Source of the DNA: Burkholderiales bacterium
GTDB lineage: Bacteria > Pseudomonadota > Gammaproteobacteria > Burkholderiales > Burkholderiaceae_F
Direction: 5' to 3'
Length of the DNA stretch: 7,658 bases
Assembly: GCA_021205255.1 (NCBI GenBank)
Contig: JAJPXW010000278.1
Span: 1 to 7,658 of the forward strand
In this document: positions 6,889 to 7,658 of the stretch, piece by piece
Layout: every line of letters begins with the position of its first letter
How positions within the stretch are numbered: the stretch's first letter is position 1
Notes under the pieces: model-generated
What the model was told of the DNA's origin: nothing
What the model saw: only the letters and a program-made list of their open reading frames with translations
Database searches by the model: none
Position numbers and translations under genes: made by a program

Positions 6889-7575
6889 ATGGGTAGGTTG
6901 GCGAGATTGACAATCAAAGACTGTCTTCATTATTGTTTTCTGGAAGGAAAACCAAATCGCAAGCTATTTCTTAAACCAAGCGATTTAGAAATTGCTTTTG
7001 AATTATTTGAAACTGTCTCCTTGCGTTTCCATGTTGATATTTCGGGTTACGTACTGCTTCCAAATCAAATCCATCTCCTCCTTACCCCTAGAAGGAATCC
7101 AGAAGACCTTTCCAATTTTATGAAGACGTTCGGCCGTCTTTACACCGGCCATTTTTCTAAGACGTACCATATAGCTGGCACTGTGTGGCGCAGCCGTTTC
7201 AGTTCGTCCGTTCTTCAAAAGCCTGACGTCATAATGCCAGCTCTTCTCTATATGGAATATCTGCCCCAAGTTCTTAACATAAGAGATACAGCGCATTATC
7301 CTTGGGTCAGCTACCATCATCATGCAGGCCTTCGAAATGATTCATTCATGACACCTTGCAATGCATATTGGAAGCTTGGAAATACCCCATTTGAGCGTCA
7401 AGAAGCCTATAAGGCGCTTTTTGCTAAAGGTTGCTCTTGGCAGTTTGGTGAGGAGCTAATCCGGTTAGTTAACCGTGGTTGGCCAATTGCTCAGAAAGAC
7501 TTTTTAGAAGAGCATAACGTTAATCCGAACCGCATAGCTCCATCGGGTTCTAGAGGAAGACCTATTAGGAATTAA
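6889..7575 (+). CDS. REP-associated tyrosine transposase-like protein (RAYT, Y1 transposase family) with altered HUH motif
   Basis: RAYTs are single-copy relatives of IS200/IS605 Y1 transposases that process REP hairpins. The 228-residue length suits the family. Recognisable landmarks are G-Y-V-L-L-P-N-Q-I-H-L-L-L-T-P at 53-67, where relatives have P-N-H-x-H-L-L; G-T-V-W-R-S-R-F at 97-104 (the G-x-x-W-Q-G-R-F box); Y-M-E-Y-L-P at 121-126, matching the Y-I-E-x-N-P box that should supply the nucleophile (probably Y121); Y-P-W-V-S-Y at 137-142; and the C-terminal R-G-R-P tail (222-225). The first histidine of the HUH pair is Q60 and only H62 remains. The N-P-V-R-A box is also degenerate. The frame is intact behind a strong Shine-Dalgarno, so the protein is probably made. 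It may be a domesticated DNA-binding or weakly active form. No bounding insertion-sequence ends are visible. Confidence 0.85.
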   Translation: MGRLARLTIKDCLHYCFLEGKPNRKLFLKPSDLEIAFELFETVSLRFHVDISGYVLLPNQIHLLLTPRRNPEDLSNFMKTFGRLYTGHFSKTYHIAGTVWRSRFSSSVLQKPDVIMPALLYMEYLPQVLNIRDTAHYPWVSYHHHAGLRNDSFMTPCNAYWKLGNTPFERQEAYKALFAKGCSWQFGEELIRLVNRGWPIAQKDFLEEHNVNPNRIAPSGSRGRPIRN

Positions 7576-7658
7576 TCATTACCAACTTCCGAATCCGCAT
7601 ACCAATTGGATTTCTTGTATCTGTCCCTAATTTTCTAAAATATTTGAAATAACCATTC
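7576..7658. other. Non-coding tail after RAYT with a possible degenerate repeat unit
   Basis: No ORF is supported. The stretch 7600-7618 (TACC-AATT-GGATTTCTTGT) resembles the repeat unit at 10-32 with two 2-base deletions, and its last nine bases equal bases 1-9 of the window. AATCC (7592-7596) and GGATT (7608-7612) could pair around an 11-base loop, but this is too weak to call a terminator. The similarity is short and may be chance. Confidence 0.25.

Noticed and set aside
7094..7104. GGAATCCAGAA inside RAYT is the reverse complement of part of the repeat at 41-51.
   Set aside because: An 11-base match is expected by chance several times in 7.6 kb, and this one lies within coding sequence with no further extension.
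7123..7140. Hairpin AAGACG-TTCGGC-CGTCTT inside the RAYT coding region.
   Set aside because: It encodes the conserved K-T-F-G-R-L-Y segment in frame and has no T tract. A six-base stem in coding sequence is not evidence of a regulatory element.
7003..7323. A 106-codon minus-strand open frame opposite RAYT.
   Set aside because: It lies opposite the conserved Y1 transposase motifs and shows no family features of its own.

Overview
The window reads as a stretch of chromosome from an AT-leaning betaproteobacterium, most likely Burkholderiales in the broad sense. I base this on protein resemblance recalled from family knowledge. The dGTPase has the short betaproteobacterial form with the Q-V-F-V-N-H-E-G-D-L-F-R-T-R signature. 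PBP1A has the long inserted OB domain, and the order aroK-aroB-dgt is the usual one in that class. No rRNA or other taxonomic marker is present, so genus cannot be given.

Layout. Positions 1-55 hold the end of a short tandem repeat (23-base period) that is cut by the window edge. The minus strand from 2496 to 79 encodes the bifunctional cell-wall synthase PBP1A (mrcA). A 139-base divergent intergenic region separates it from a tight plus-strand cluster. That cluster is aroK (shikimate kinase), aroB (3-dehydroquinate synthase, 10 bases later) and dgt (dNTP triphosphohydrolase, overlapping aroB by 4 bases). A possible 35-residue tryptophan-rich membrane peptide overlaps the 3' end of dgt out of frame. 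After a gap of about 150 bases come a divergent MoeA-like protein, a 112-base spacer with two small hairpins, and a REP-associated tyrosine transposase-like (RAYT) gene. The last 83 bases are non-coding.

How the genes work together. AroB and AroK catalyse steps 2 and 5 of the shikimate pathway to aromatic amino acids and folate. They are probably co-transcribed with dgt, which controls nucleotide pools. PBP1A builds peptidoglycan in the periplasm. In many relatives mrcA is separated from aroK by pilMNOPQ; here those genes are absent. The MoeA-like protein and the RAYT appear to be accessory additions after dgt.

Most of the window is ordinary core metabolism. The points worth a second look are a RAYT whose HUH metal-binding motif reads Q-I-H, a MoeA-like protein that lacks the family's K-P-G-K motif but keeps its acidic residues, the repeat array beside mrcA with a possible degenerate unit beside the RAYT, and the small overlapping ORF. 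I found no CRISPR array, tRNA, rRNA, convincing rho-independent terminator or complete insertion sequence.
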